Shown in pieces: positions 52,417-62,669 of a DNA stretch of 64,000 nucleotides. The stretch comes from Geobacillus genomosp. 3 (GTDB lineage Bacteria > Bacillota > Bacilli > Bacillales > Anoxybacillaceae), in NCBI RefSeq assembly GCF_000445995.2, contig NC_022080.4:424001-488000 (forward strand), read 5' to 3'. Both the position numbers and the translations under genes were made by a program. The notes under the pieces were generated by a model that saw only the letters and a list, made by a program, of their open reading frames with translations, was not told the origin of the DNA and ran no database searches. Each line of letters opens with the position of its first letter. Position 1 is the first letter of the stretch.

Positions 52417-53421
52417 ATGTTATCGTATGCCGTCCGAAGGGTGCTGATGATCATTCCGGTGTTATTCGGCATGTCGCTTATCGTGTTTTTCATGATCCGC
52501 GCAATCCCCGGCAATCCGGCGCAAGTGATTTTGGGGCAAAAGGCGACGAAAGAAGCAGTGGCTGCCTTGACGCATAAGCTCGGATTGGACGAGCCATGGT
52601 ATGTGCAATATGCCAACTATGTTGGCGGACTGTTGCGCGGCGACTTAGGCGAGTCGATTCGCACCGGCGCTCCCATTGCGGAGGAAATTTGGCCGTACTT
52701 GGCCGCCACGATCGAGCTGTCGTTCGCAGCGATGCTTATTGCGGTGATCATCGGAGTGAACGCCGGCATTATTAGTGCCTGGTTTCAAAACTCGTGGTTC
52801 GATTATAGTGCGATGGTGCTGGCTCTCCTTGGTGTTTCGATGCCGATTTTTTGGCTCGGGTTGATGGAACAATGGCTGTTTTCCATCCAATTGGACTGGT
52901 TGCCGACGTCGGGACGGGAGGACGTGCGCAATCCGATCGAGCCCATCACTCATTTCTATTTGCTTGATGCGTTGCTGGCAGGGGATACGGAACAGTTTTG
53001 GCAAGTCGCGCGGCACCTCATCTTGCCAAGCGTTGCCTTAGCGACCATCCCGATGGCCATTATTGCCCGCATGACGCGTTCAAGCATGCTCGAGGTGATG
53101 AAATCGGATTACATTCGCACGGCTAGAGCGAAGGGATTAAGCATGTTTTGGGTTGTGTACAAGCATTCGTTAAAAAACGCCGTTATCCCGGTATTGACGG
53201 TGATCGGCCTGCAGACAGGGCTATTGCTTGGCGGAGCGATTTTGACTGAAACGATCTTCAGCTGGCCCGGCATCGGCCGCTATATTTACGATGCGATCGG
53301 TTACCGTGATTATCCGGTCATCCAATCAGGTATTTTGATTATCGCCGCCATTTTTATTTTCATCAACTTAATTGTCGACTTGCTTTATGCGGCGATTGAT
53401 CCGCGCATTAAGTACAATTAG
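52417..53421 (+). CDS. appB: Oligopeptide permease membrane subunit (AppB)
   Basis: 334 residues; AGGGAGGGAG before the ATG at 52417. Six membrane helices; N-terminal MLSYAVRRVLMIIPVLFGMSLIVF and the EAA coupling loop around SDYIRTARAKGLSMFWVVYKHSLKNA (typical of OppB/DppB), FSWPGIGRYIYDAI at the end. The inward-facing EAA loop docks on the ATPases. Confidence 0.9.
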   Translation: MLSYAVRRVLMIIPVLFGMSLIVFFMIRAIPGNPAQVILGQKATKEAVAALTHKLGLDEPWYVQYANYVGGLLRGDLGESIRTGAPIAEEIWPYLAATIELSFAAMLIAVIIGVNAGIISAWFQNSWFDYSAMVLALLGVSMPIFWLGLMEQWLFSIQLDWLPTSGREDVRNPIEPITHFYLLDALLAGDTEQFWQVARHLILPSVALATIPMAIIARMTRSSMLEVMKSDYIRTARAKGLSMFWVVYKHSLKNAVIPVLTVIGLQTGLLLGGAILTETIFSWPGIGRYIYDAIGYRDYPVIQSGILIIAAIFIFINLIVDLLYAAIDPRIKYN

Positions 53422-53435
53422 GGGAGGGGGAGCAT

Positions 53436-54335
53436 ATGGCGGAATTGGCGCGCACACCGGCAACGTCACCGGCAGCGGTCGAAGAAGAAAAGACCGTTTC
53501 GCTATGGGGAGAAGCGTGGCAGCGGTTTCGGAAAAATAAGATGGCCCTTGTCGGGGCAGGGATCGTCCTGTTTTTTATTGTCATCGCCATTTTAGCACCA
53601 TGGTTGGCGCCGTACGATTACAAAGAACAACAATTGGCCGAGCGGCTGCAGCCGCCTTCTAGCGAGCATTGGTTTGGGACCGATGATTTCGGCCGCGACA
53701 TTTTCTCCCGCGTCATTTACGGGGCCCGCATTTCGCTATGGGTCGGATTTGTTTCCGTGCTCGGATCGATCGTTGCCGGTTCATTGCTTGGCATTGTCGC
53801 CGGCTACTATGGGCGTTGGATCGATGGAATCATTTCACGCCTGTTTGATATTATGCTGGCGTTTCCGAGCATCTTATTGGCGATCGGCATCGTCGCCGTG
53901 CTCGGTCCCTCTTTGCAAAATGCCCTCATCGCCATCGCGGTTATTAACGTGCCAAACTTCGGGCGGTTAATCCGGTCGCGGGTGTTAAGCATTAAACAGG
54001 AGGAGTATATTATGGCGGCCAGAGCGATCGGCATGAGCGATTGGCGCATTTTGTTTCATCATATTTTGCCCAATAGCTTCACCCCCATTATCGTGCAAGG
54101 GACATTGGCGATCGCGACGGCCATTATCGAGGCGGCGGCGCTTGGCTTTTTAGGGCTCGGGGCCCAACCGCCGAACCCGGAGTGGGGAAAAATGTTGTCT
54201 GATGCCAAAGACTTCTTGACCCAGGCACCATGGACGATGATTTTCCCGGGGTTGGCCATTATGTTGACGGTGCTCGGGTTTAACTTAATGGGCGACGGGC
54301 TGCGCGACGCGCTTGACCCGCGGATGAAAAACTGA
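53436..54335 (+). CDS. appC: Oligopeptide permease membrane subunit (AppC)
   Basis: 299 residues; GGGGAGGGGGAG before the ATG, 14 bases after appB. OppC-type N-terminal domain (WQRFRKNKMALVGAGIVLF, then DDFGRDIFSRVIYGARISL), membrane core, EAA loop EEYIMAARAIGMSDWRILFHHILPNS, and C-terminal GLGAQPPNPEWGKMLSDA. Last gene of the operon; a GC-rich hairpin follows. Confidence 0.9.
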   Translation: MAELARTPATSPAAVEEEKTVSLWGEAWQRFRKNKMALVGAGIVLFFIVIAILAPWLAPYDYKEQQLAERLQPPSSEHWFGTDDFGRDIFSRVIYGARISLWVGFVSVLGSIVAGSLLGIVAGYYGRWIDGIISRLFDIMLAFPSILLAIGIVAVLGPSLQNALIAIAVINVPNFGRLIRSRVLSIKQEEYIMAARAIGMSDWRILFHHILPNSFTPIIVQGTLAIATAIIEAAALGFLGLGAQPPNPEWGKMLSDAKDFLTQAPWTMIFPGLAIMLTVLGFNLMGDGLRDALDPRMKN

Positions 54336-54337
54336 GA

Positions 54338-54366
54338 CAGGCGGCCTGCTAGGAGCGGCCGCCTGC
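54338..54366. terminator. GC-rich hairpin between appC and ygaE
   Basis: AGGCGGCC / GGCCGCCT around a 10-nt loop; it includes the ygaE stop region. Poor T-runs, so efficiency is uncertain. Confidence 0.5.
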
Positions 54367-55428
54367 TGACTTTTCGAGCCGTTTGGCCAATTCGTCATCG
54401 TAATGGTAATGGTGAAAACTATCAATTAACTTGTCTAAATGCTCAAGCCGGTCTCCATAATCAATGATTGCGCCGATTAACGAAAATAGGCGGTAATCGG
54501 AAGGCGGCTGCCCGTCGGCGTAAAACATAGAGGTGAGCCGCTCCCGTTCACGATCGATGCCTTCCACCCATACGTGATGGGGAAGCGGCTTCGCTTGATG
54601 GACAAACTTCAGCAACATCTGCTCATGGTACCCAACCAAGCTGCCAAGATGCAGGCAGATGGCGTGGTGAAACGGGTCAGGCAGGCGGCCCAACTCATTC
54701 TCAAGGCGATGGAGCCATTTTAATACGGACAGCGCCCGGTCGGCTGAGGCGATCATTTGCCGATACAGCACAAGCTTGCGCGACTTTTGGAAGCGTTGGC
54801 GCCGAAAATAGGTGCGTTCTTCTTTATACATCAAATACAAGTGCTCCAGTTTCGTCATTTCCTCGTGCAACGTTTCGATCTCGTCCTTTAAGTGATGATG
54901 ATCGGCCGCCTGCTGTTGATAAAGGCGGATCCATTTCAAAATTGCTTCTGTCTCATCGCGAATTTTTTCGTACAATTTCTTTTCATACTTGGGCGGCAAA
55001 AAAATCAAGTTGACAAGAAAGGCGGCGAAAATGCCGAGCATAATGGTTAAAAAACGGATGGCGGCAAACTCGATAAACTGGCGTTCTGTATATTCCATAA
55101 TCGCGATGACGGTCACAAGCGCCACCGAAATTGTCGACGATTCAAGGCGCATTTTTAGGCAAAGAGCGATCACAATCATGAGTGTCAAGCCGACGATCAG
55201 TGGATCGCGACCGAGGATAAGAACGGCGACGATCGCGAACAAGGCGCCGATTACGTTCGCTTGCACTTGTTCGATTAACGATAAATACGAACGATAAATG
55301 GTCGGCTGCATGGCGAACACCGCGGAAATGCCGGCGAACACCGGAGATGGAAAATGAAAGAGCGCTGCTAAAAATAAGGCAAGTGCCACTGCGATCCCCG
55401 TTTTAAAAATGCGGGCACCGAGCTTCAT
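54349..55428 (-). CDS. ygaE: FUSC/aromatic acid exporter family protein (YgaE-like)
   Basis: 359 residues; AAAAGGAGAGG before the ATG. Six N-terminal membrane segments (about 8-135) in the ArAE/DUF939 arrangement, starting MKLGARIFKTGIAVALALFL with FAGISAVFAMQPTIYRSY, followed by a long helical cytosolic domain (about 145-359) rich in charged residues. Related proteins are proposed exporters of aromatic acids. Located as ygaE between ygaD and gsaB in B. subtilis, here separated by the app operon. Confidence 0.78.
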   Translation of the reverse strand: MKLGARIFKTGIAVALALFLAALFHFPSPVFAGISAVFAMQPTIYRSYLSLIEQVQANVIGALFAIVAVLILGRDPLIVGLTLMIVIALCLKMRLESSTISVALVTVIAIMEYTERQFIEFAAIRFLTIMLGIFAAFLVNLIFLPPKYEKKLYEKIRDETEAILKWIRLYQQQAADHHHLKDEIETLHEEMTKLEHLYLMYKEERTYFRRQRFQKSRKLVLYRQMIASADRALSVLKWLHRLENELGRLPDPFHHAICLHLGSLVGYHEQMLLKFVHQAKPLPHHVWVEGIDRERERLTSMFYADGQPPSDYRLFSLIGAIIDYGDRLEHLDKLIDSFHHYHYDDELAKRLEKSAGGRS

Positions 55429-55509
55429 CTATGGAAACCTCTCCTTTTTCGTTTTCGTAGACCATTCAGTACTATACACACTTTTAGATATGAGCGCAAG
55501 GGAAAAAAT

Positions 55510-55540
55510 ATAACGCCCTGCCGAAAACGGCAGAGCATTG
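55510..55540 (-). terminator. Terminator after the 55547-56602 gene
   Basis: Minus strand GCTCTGCCG / CGGCAGGGCGTT then ATATTTTTT. Confidence 0.75.
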
Positions 55541-55546
55541 AAAAGG

Positions 55547-56602
55547 TCAAAAGGCGATCGGGGTATCGGCGGTGCGCCGATTGGAGAGACGGGCACTCAC
55601 TTCTTGACGGAAACGGGCGCTGTCAAGCCACCGCATTTGCCCGGCAGCAGAGCGGATGAGCGCTAGCGGCTGCCCCGGAGCCAACGGTTTGGCAGTATTG
55701 TCATACGGCTCGGAGGCGATGAACAAACGGGAAGGAGTGTCCGTTTTCCAAAGCGTCCCGTCTGTGCCCGCAATCCATATGGCTTCCTGTTCTGAGCTGG
55801 CCGCAAATAGCACTTGTGTTTGTTTCAGAGACGCCAAGCCGTCTTGCTTGGACACATCCGGCGCAAAAGCGAATCCGGCTGCCTCGATCAGGCTGTAGCC
55901 GTGGTTATAAATGAGCGTTTCGACTGCTGAGGCGGGTGTTTCAGCGCTATGAACAAGCATGCCGGCTGAACCGAGACGCTTATAGCGAAGGGGGGCATCG
56001 GCTTGCCCGACATAGGCGAACACGGAAGCTGAGGCGAGAAATGGATGGGATACATCCGGTTCGCGCAGCAGTTCGGCCGGTGTGGTAGCTTGATAGACGA
56101 CATGGACGTGGCTGAGCGAGGCGATGCGAACGTGCGGATCGCGTTCCATTGCAGCCGTCAGCCGAAACAAACGATCCGGTAAGGAAAACACATCACACGG
56201 CAACATGGCAATTTGCCAAAACAAAGTGTTTTGGTCGGCGGATGGCCGGATGGATTCGAAAAGAAGGACGAAGCCAAACTGTTTGCAAAGTTGGCGAAGA
56301 TGCACCTGAACCGGCTTAACATCAGCCGAGCGGGAAATGTGCACATGGCCGACAGTGAAATGATCGTTTGTCGCAATTTCTGGGTTTTGTCCGGCATTGG
56401 CGAGTTTCTCCATCCATAGTTTGCGCGGGATGTCCAGCTGGATGACGGCGCTTTCTTTTGCCGGATGATTCCATTGAACAAGTGTCTGAAGGACAGCTTG
56501 AACATGCTCGTTGGTTGGGATGTTCCGTTTTTCCACTGCCGCCAACAACAAGGCACCGCGTTGTTCCACTCCGTTTGGCGAACGATATGCGTGTTGCTCC
56601 AT
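55547..56602 (-). CDS. Uncharacterised protein
   Basis: 351 residues from the ATG at 56602 (MEQHAYRSPNGVEQRGALLL). The start is uncertain: no ribosome binding site lies within 15 bases, while two good ones (GGGGGAGGTGA and GACGGAGGAAC) lie 20-50 bases upstream, and the frame is open to a TTG at 56659. No signal peptide or membrane segment. The C-terminal part (AAGFAFAPDVSKQDGLASLKQ, then SRLFIASEPYDNT) loosely recalls class II amidotransferase-like folds, which is not enough to name it. Lies between ygaE and gsaB with its own promoter and terminator. Confidence 0.6.
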   Translation of the reverse strand: MEQHAYRSPNGVEQRGALLLAAVEKRNIPTNEHVQAVLQTLVQWNHPAKESAVIQLDIPRKLWMEKLANAGQNPEIATNDHFTVGHVHISRSADVKPVQVHLRQLCKQFGFVLLFESIRPSADQNTLFWQIAMLPCDVFSLPDRLFRLTAAMERDPHVRIASLSHVHVVYQATTPAELLREPDVSHPFLASASVFAYVGQADAPLRYKRLGSAGMLVHSAETPASAVETLIYNHGYSLIEAAGFAFAPDVSKQDGLASLKQTQVLFAASSEQEAIWIAGTDGTLWKTDTPSRLFIASEPYDNTAKPLAPGQPLALIRSAAGQMRWLDSARFRQEVSARLSNRRTADTPIAF

Positions 56603-56709
56603 GTATATTAGGCGCGGTCGAGAGGGCGTTCCTCCGTCAGCGCCGGTCACCTCCCCCAATGGCTTACTGGATGAAAAATGACAGTCTTAATTTTCAGAAT
56701 TTGTTGTTT

Positions 56710-56738
56710 ATCATACCATGCGGGCCGCGGGAAATCAA
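56710..56738 (-). promoter_or_regulatory. Promoter of the 55547-56602 gene
   Basis: Minus strand TTGATT (56738-56733), 17-bp spacer, TATGAT (56715-56710). Confidence 0.65.
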
Positions 56739-56796
56739 TCGTCCCTTACCGTGTAGAGGCCTTGTTCACAAAATTGTCAACAATCGCCAAGCAGAA

Positions 56797-56833
56797 ATCA
56801 AACAGTGCCCGCTTCATGCGGACACTGTTCGGT
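56797..56833 (-). terminator. Terminator after gsaB
   Basis: Minus strand CGAACAGTGTCCGC / GCGGGCACTGTTTG hairpin with a short T-rich tail. Confidence 0.65.
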
Positions 56834-56857
56834 GATTGCAAAGAAAGGATCCGACGC

Positions 56858-58144
56858 TTATAGCTGCCGGAACGCCTTGCCGACCGCCTCGATCGTATAG
56901 GCGATGTCGTCTTCCGTATGGGCGAGGGTGATAAACCATGCCTCATATTTCGATGGTGCGAGGTTGATGCCTTGTTTGAGCATCAGTTTGAAAAACTTGG
57001 CGAACATCTCGCCGTCGCTGCGCTGGGCCTGTTCGTAGTTCTCCACTTTTTCGTCCGTGAAGAACACGGTAAGCGCGCCTTTTAACCGGTTGACGGTCAC
57101 CGGTAGGCCGCATTGGCGGGCGTGGGTGATGATCCCCTCCTCAAGCATGGCGCCGAGTCGGTCGAGATGTTCGTATACACCGTCTTGCTTCAGCACTTCC
57201 AGGCAGGCGATGCCGGCAAGCATCGACGCTGGATTGCCGGCCATCGTCCCGGCTTGGTACGCCGGTCCGAGCGGAGCGACTTGTTCCATAATGTCCTGGC
57301 GTCCGCCGTACGCCCCGATCGGCAGGCCGCCGCCAATAATTTTTCCCATCGCCGTCAAGTCAGGCGCCACACCGAGCAAGTTTTGCGCCCCGCCGTACAG
57401 GAAACGAAAAGCGGTGATCACTTCGTCGTAAATGACGAGCGCCCCGGCTTGATGAGCGATGTCGTTCACCGCTCCTAAAAATCCGGGTTTCGGCAAGACG
57501 ATGCCGAAATTGCCGACGATCGGCTCAACCAATACGGCGGCGACTTGTTCGCCCCAAACATTCATCGCTTCACGGAATGAATCGACATCATTGTACGGCA
57601 CGGTAATCACTTCTTGGGCGATGCTTTGCGGCACCCCGGCCGAGTCCGGCGTCCCTAATGTCGACGGCCCCGAGCCGGCGGCGACGAGCACGAGGTCGGA
57701 GTGGCCGTGGTAGCAGCCGGCAAATTTGATGATTTTGCTGCGGCCGGTATAGGCGCGGGCGACGCGGATCGTCGTCATCACCGCCTCCGTCCCCGAGTTG
57801 ACAAACCGGACTTTTTCGAGCGATGGAATCGCTTCTTTTAACATTTTCGCAAACGTAATTTCGTGCGGCGTCGGCGTGCCATACAGCACGCCGGTTTCGG
57901 CGGCGCGGCGGATGGCCGCAGCGATGTGCGGGTGGGCATGGCCGGCAATAATCGGCCCGTAGGCGGCCAAATAGTCAATGTACTTGTTTCCGTCCACATC
58001 CCAAAAATACGCTCCTTGCGCCCGCTCCATCACGACGGGGGCGCCGCCGCCGACCGCTTTATACGAGCGGGACGGGCTGTTTACCCCGCCGACGATGTGC
58101 TGGAGCGCTTCTTCATACAATTGTTCCGATTTTGTCCATTGCAT
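56858..58144 (-). CDS. gsaB: Glutamate-1-semialdehyde 2,1-aminomutase
   Basis: 428 residues; AGGAGGATGAAACG before the ATG. Class III PLP aminotransferase: [20 protein letters not shown] at the start, PSRSY, substrate/PLP contacts [20 protein letters not shown] and [10 protein letters not shown], and the PLP-binding lysine in [18 protein letters not shown]. Converts GSA to 5-aminolevulinate for haem synthesis. Stand-alone copy next to bcp/perR as B. subtilis gsaB, not within the hem operon. Confidence 0.92.
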   Translation of the reverse strand: MQWTKSEQLYEEALQHIVGGVNSPSRSYKAVGGGAPVVMERAQGAYFWDVDGNKYIDYLAAYGPIIAGHAHPHIAAAIRRAAETGVLYGTPTPHEITFAKMLKEAIPSLEKVRFVNSGTEAVMTTIRVARAYTGRSKIIKFAGCYHGHSDLVLVAAGSGPSTLGTPDSAGVPQSIAQEVITVPYNDVDSFREAMNVWGEQVAAVLVEPIVGNFGIVLPKPGFLGAVNDIAHQAGALVIYDEVITAFRFLYGGAQNLLGVAPDLTAMGKIIGGGLPIGAYGGRQDIMEQVAPLGPAYQAGTMAGNPASMLAGIACLEVLKQDGVYEHLDRLGAMLEEGIITHARQCGLPVTVNRLKGALTVFFTDEKVENYEQAQRSDGEMFAKFFKLMLKQGINLAPSKYEAWFITLAHTEDDIAYTIEAVGKAFRQL

Positions 58145-58315
58145 CGTTTCATCCTCCTGTTCCCGATGACTGCCCCTTTATTTTACCATAGCGCCCTAAC
58201 TCGTCTGGAAAAACAAAAAAGGTGAAAATAACAACGATTTATGTATAATTGCAACATAGGAGAAGGGCGAATGTCGTCCTTCTTGATGTTGATGTGAAGA
58301 GGCAGGAGGAGAACG

Positions 58316-59320
58316 ATGAACGCCATCGAGGTAGAACAATTGTGCAAAGAATTTAAGGTGCATGCCAGCCGCTCCGGCCTCGTCGGAGCGTTTCGCGATT
58401 TATGGACGCGCCGTTATACGACCGTCCGGGCGGTGGACGGCATTTCATTTACGGTCAAACAAGGGGAGATCGTCGGTTATATTGGCGAAAACGGCGCCGG
58501 CAAGTCAACGACAATTAAAATGTTGACCGGCATTTTAACGCCGACATCCGGGCGTATTGTCGTCAACGGGATGAACCCGCATAAAGAACGGGAGAAATTC
58601 GTGCGGACGATTGGCGTTGTCTTCGGCCAGCGTTCGCAATTATGGTGGGACATCGCCGTGCAAGAATCGTTCCGGCTGTTGAAAAAAGTGTACCGCGTCC
58701 CGGATGGGCAATATCGCCGTCATATGGGCGAAGTCATCGAGATGCTAGAGATCGGCCCGCTCCTTGACAAACCGGTGCGCAAGCTGTCGCTCGGGCAGCG
58801 GATGCGCTGTGAGCTTGCCGCTGCGCTCATTCACAACCCGCCGCTGTTGTTTTTGGACGAGCCGACCATCGGTTTGGATGTGTTGGTGAAACTGAACATC
58901 CGTCAGTTTTTAAAACAGTTGAACGAACGGTACGGGACGACGATTTTGTTGACGACGCATGATATGTCGGACATCGAGGCGCTGTGCGAGCGGGTGATTA
59001 TGCTCGATGAAGGAAAAATCATTTATGACGGTTCGCTTGAGCAGTTGAAAGAAAAATGGGGGCAAGGAAAGAGGGTTTCGTTTACATTTGCTGAAGGAGC
59101 AGCCCCCGCTGCCTTGCAGGAGCTGACGGTCGGATTGGGCGTTAACTGGAAACAAGGCGAACAGCCGAACATTTGGGTGGCGCACGTTCCATCAGGAGGC
59201 GTGCCGGAAGTCGTCAGCCGCGTCGCCGCCCGCTATGCGCTGCAAGACATCCGCATTCATGAAGTGCCGACGGAAGAAATCGTCCGCAACATTTACGAAG
59301 AAGGTGCTGTTCGTGGATAA
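58316..59320 (+). CDS. ABC-2 type exporter ATPase
   Basis: 334 residues; GGCAGGAGGAGAACG before the ATG. Walker A GENGAGKSTTIKML, Q-loop GVVFGQRSQLWWDIAV, signature LSLGQRMRCELAAAL, Walker B LLFLDEPTIGLD, H-loop TTHDMSD. Members with two DUF990-type permeases export drugs or other hydrophobic molecules. The last bases overlap the next gene. TATAAT at 58241-58246 is a plausible -10. Confidence 0.88.
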   Translation: MNAIEVEQLCKEFKVHASRSGLVGAFRDLWTRRYTTVRAVDGISFTVKQGEIVGYIGENGAGKSTTIKMLTGILTPTSGRIVVNGMNPHKEREKFVRTIGVVFGQRSQLWWDIAVQESFRLLKKVYRVPDGQYRRHMGEVIEMLEIGPLLDKPVRKLSLGQRMRCELAAALIHNPPLLFLDEPTIGLDVLVKLNIRQFLKQLNERYGTTILLTTHDMSDIEALCERVIMLDEGKIIYDGSLEQLKEKWGQGKRVSFTFAEGAAPAALQELTVGLGVNWKQGEQPNIWVAHVPSGGVPEVVSRVAARYALQDIRIHEVPTEEIVRNIYEEGAVRG

Positions 59321-60104
59321 GTATACGGAAATGATCCGCATCCGCTTTTTAATGATGCTCGCATACCGAACGAACTATTATACAGGCATTCTGATTTATG
59401 CCATTAACATCGCGGCGTACTACTTCCTCTGGTCGGCCATTTACGGAGACAAACCGTCGATGCAAGGGATGTCGCTCGCCCAAATGACGACGTATGTCGC
59501 CATTTCCTGGCTGTCGCGGGCGTTTTACTTTAACAACATCGACCGCGAAATCGCCATGGAAATTCGCGACGGAAAAGTAGCGACGGAACTCATCCGCCCG
59601 TACAGCTACTTAGGGATGAAGGCGGTGCAAGGGCTCGGTGAAGGGCTGTTTCGCCTGTTCTTTCTATCATTGCCGGGACTGGTGGTCGTGTCGCTCTTTT
59701 TGCCGCTCGAGTTCCCGGAAAACGCCCATACATGGCTGTCGTTTAGTTTGTCGCTCCTGTTGAGTTTTGTCATTTATTCGGAGCTGAACTTGCTGGCGGG
59801 GGTGGTGACGTTTTTTACGTTCCGAAATGAAGGGCTGCTCAGGGCAAAGCGGTTTATTATTGATCTATTTTCCGGTCTTATTTTGCCTTTGTCGTTTTAC
59901 CCGGATTGGGCGCAGCAGCTCATGGCGTATATGCCGTTTCAAGCCATCAGCTACATTCCAAGCATGATCATTACAGAAAGCTTCCAAGGCGCCGCTGTGA
60001 GCGATGGATTGTTCACGCAGGCGGCATGGTGCGTGTTGTTATTGTTTCCGATTGGGTGGTTATGGCGGGCGGCGAAAAAACGGCTCGTCGTGCAAGGGGG
60101 GTAG
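59313..60104 (+). CDS. ABC-2 type permease subunit 1
   Basis: 263 residues from a GTG at 59313 with GAAGAAGGTG upstream, overlapping the ATPase stop. Six membrane helices; N-terminal DKYTEMIRIRFLMMLAYRTN with a re-entrant-like segment YFLWSAIYGDKPSM, and REIAMEIRDGKVATELIRPYSY, typical of the DUF990/ABC2-membrane group. Partners with 60108-60893. Confidence 0.85.
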   Translation: MDKYTEMIRIRFLMMLAYRTNYYTGILIYAINIAAYYFLWSAIYGDKPSMQGMSLAQMTTYVAISWLSRAFYFNNIDREIAMEIRDGKVATELIRPYSYLGMKAVQGLGEGLFRLFFLSLPGLVVVSLFLPLEFPENAHTWLSFSLSLLLSFVIYSELNLLAGVVTFFTFRNEGLLRAKRFIIDLFSGLILPLSFYPDWAQQLMAYMPFQAISYIPSMIITESFQGAAVSDGLFTQAAWCVLLLFPIGWLWRAAKKRLVVQGG

Positions 60105-60107
60105 ACA

Positions 60108-60893
60108 TTGTTTTACGTATCTGTCTTTTTTCAATATATGGCCCAGTATATGAAGACAAAATTGCAATACCGCGCCGATTTGCTCATTGAATGGTTGTCC
60201 GACTTAATGGCGCAGGCGGTCAACTTAGTGTTCTTGCTCGTTGTGTTTGGCCATACGCCGCTGCTTCACGGTTGGACCCGCGATGAAGTGTTGTTTATTT
60301 ACGGCTTTTTCCTTGTGCCGTACGCCGTATTTGGCGCCTTTTTTAATCTATGGGATTTCAACGAGCGCTACATTGTTCAGGGAGAAATGGACCGCGTGTT
60401 GACGCGCCCGGTTCACAGCCTGTTCCAGATCATTTTGGAGCGGATGGAACTTGAATCGCTGCTTGGCGCCATCCCGGGGCTGATCATTATGGCATACGCC
60501 AGCGACCGTTTAGCACTTACGTTTCATTGGTACGATGTCTTTATCTTTATTTTATTTGTCATCGGCGGGGCGTTCATTTACGCCGGCATTTTCATTTCGT
60601 TGGCCACGATCAGCTTTTTTGCCGACGCCCGTACGTCGATCATGCCGATGATGTATAACATCAGCAGCTACGGCCGTTATCCGATCGATATTTATCATCG
60701 CGTCATCCGTTACATTTTAACGTGGGTGTTGCCGTTTGCCTTCGTCGGTGTCTATCCGGCTTCCTATTTTCTTAACAGGCAGGAATGGTACGGCTATGCG
60801 TTTATGACCCCGGCTGTCGGCGCGTTGTTTTTCGTCATCGCTGTGATGCTTTGGAACGCCGGGGTCAGGAGGTACCGCGGGACGGGGAGCTGA
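60108..60893 (+). CDS. ABC-2 type permease subunit 2
   Basis: 261 residues, TTG start at 60108 after AAGGGGGG. Same fold as the previous gene: YMKTKLQYRADLLIEWLSDL, EVLFIYGFFLVPYAVF, NERYIVQGEMDRVLTRPVHSLFQI, and about six helices. Three genes of the unit share overlaps or tiny gaps, so they form one transporter. A terminator overlaps its stop codon. Confidence 0.85.
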   Translation: MFYVSVFFQYMAQYMKTKLQYRADLLIEWLSDLMAQAVNLVFLLVVFGHTPLLHGWTRDEVLFIYGFFLVPYAVFGAFFNLWDFNERYIVQGEMDRVLTRPVHSLFQIILERMELESLLGAIPGLIIMAYASDRLALTFHWYDVFIFILFVIGGAFIYAGIFISLATISFFADARTSIMPMMYNISSYGRYPIDIYHRVIRYILTWVLPFAFVGVYPASYFLNRQEWYGYAFMTPAVGALFFVIAVMLWNAGVRRYRGTGS

Positions 60894-60912
60894 CGGCCCC
60901 GTCCGTTTTTGT
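60880..60912 (+). terminator. Terminator overlapping the exporter operon's last stop
   Basis: GGACGGGG / CCCCGTCC then GTTTTTG; the TGA lies in the loop. Confidence 0.85.
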
Positions 60913-61007
60913 TAGATCAATAGAGATTGCCATTAAAATGACAAACAACGGTCAAACAATCGCCATAATCGTTTATGCATAGTTCTTGTCTTATTGCGTA
61001 AAATAAT

Positions 61008-61025
61008 TTGTGAATGTGTTCACAA
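61008..61025. promoter_or_regulatory. Rex operator upstream of ldh
   Basis: TTGTGAATGTGTTCACAA is a perfect 18-bp palindrome (TTGTGAA-N4-TTCACAA), the consensus of the NADH-sensing repressor Rex. It sits 22 bases before the ldh start, overlapping or following TAAAAT (60999-61004), a likely -10. ldh should be derepressed when NADH/NAD+ rises under low oxygen. Confidence 0.9.
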
Positions 61026-61031
61026 TTGTAA

Positions 61032-62000
<969 letters not shown>

Positions 62001-62201
62001 GATGAGACGCTGACCTTACGCAAAAATAGGGAAAGCTGGCGCAAACAGTGGCTCTGCTCTGCCAAACGGGCAGCCTAAGAAGGCGGCGTGGCTCCGTCCC
62101 CACGGTTTCAAGCAACCATCGAGGTGGCAGCGGCTCACTCCGTCATAATTGTCCATCTGTGCACGTATATATGAACAACAGACAGAGATGGAGGGAACGC
62201 G
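62001..62201 (+). promoter_or_regulatory. Structured intergenic region before the potassium channel
   Basis: Contains several stable hairpins: CTGCC/GGCAG (near 62078-62092), CGTGG/CCACG (62098-62115), GGTT/AACC (62113-62126), and unpaired CGCAAA and CCTAAG elements. No terminator with a T-run. It does not match the ydaO (c-di-AMP) or c-di-GMP-I consensus that I can recall. May be a leader RNA of the channel gene. Confidence 0.35.
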
Positions 62202-62606
62202 ATGGATTACGCCTTCCTCGGAGTGGTTACTGCCGTACTGCTCGGGAGCATCACCTCGCTTTGGACCGTGCGCGTTCAAGCGCGGCGCCGCCTTTCGCTC
62301 GACAATTTGTGGGTGCTCGTTCAGTGGTATTTAACAATGATGCTCGGCTTTGCCATGATTTATATGATTTTGCAGGCAAACGGCCATGCGGTGTTTATCC
62401 CGTCTTCACACAGTGAGGCGGAGAACCGTTTGTCTTTGCTTGAGGATAGCTTGTACTTAAGCGGCATGACGCTTTTGTCGGTCGGATATGGAGACGTCAC
62501 TCCAATCGGCATCGGGCGTTGGATCGCCATTGCCGAAGCGCTTCTTGGCTACATTATGCCGGCTGTTATCGTGACGCGCACCGTATTTGACTGGGACCAC
62601 CGCTAA
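62202..62606 (+). CDS. Two-TM potassium channel family protein
   Basis: 134 residues; GATGGAGGGAACGCG before the ATG. Helices at about 4-22 and 36-58, a pore loop with the selectivity filter TLLSVGYGDVTP (T90-P101; SVGYGD at 93-98), then a final helix (103-124). The minimal pore without regulatory RCK domain resembles MthK/YugO-type pores. Probably a tetrameric K+ channel; an extra N-terminal helix makes the topology three helices plus pore. Confidence 0.85.
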   Translation: MDYAFLGVVTAVLLGSITSLWTVRVQARRRLSLDNLWVLVQWYLTMMLGFAMIYMILQANGHAVFIPSSHSEAENRLSLLEDSLYLSGMTLLSVGYGDVTPIGIGRWIAIAEALLGYIMPAVIVTRTVFDWDHR

Positions 62607-62669
62607 CGGTTGCAATTTTCCTCCTTCTTCGCTACGCTAAAAGAAAATGAAGAAGACGGAGGGAGTGCC

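Noticed and set aside
62001..62201. ydaO-type c-di-AMP or c-di-GMP-I riboswitch before the K+ channel
   Set aside because: CGCAAA and CCTAAG are reminiscent of c-di-GMP-I, but the expected first hairpin between its conserved segments is missing, and ydaO's conserved GACAGCUAAC-type end is absent.
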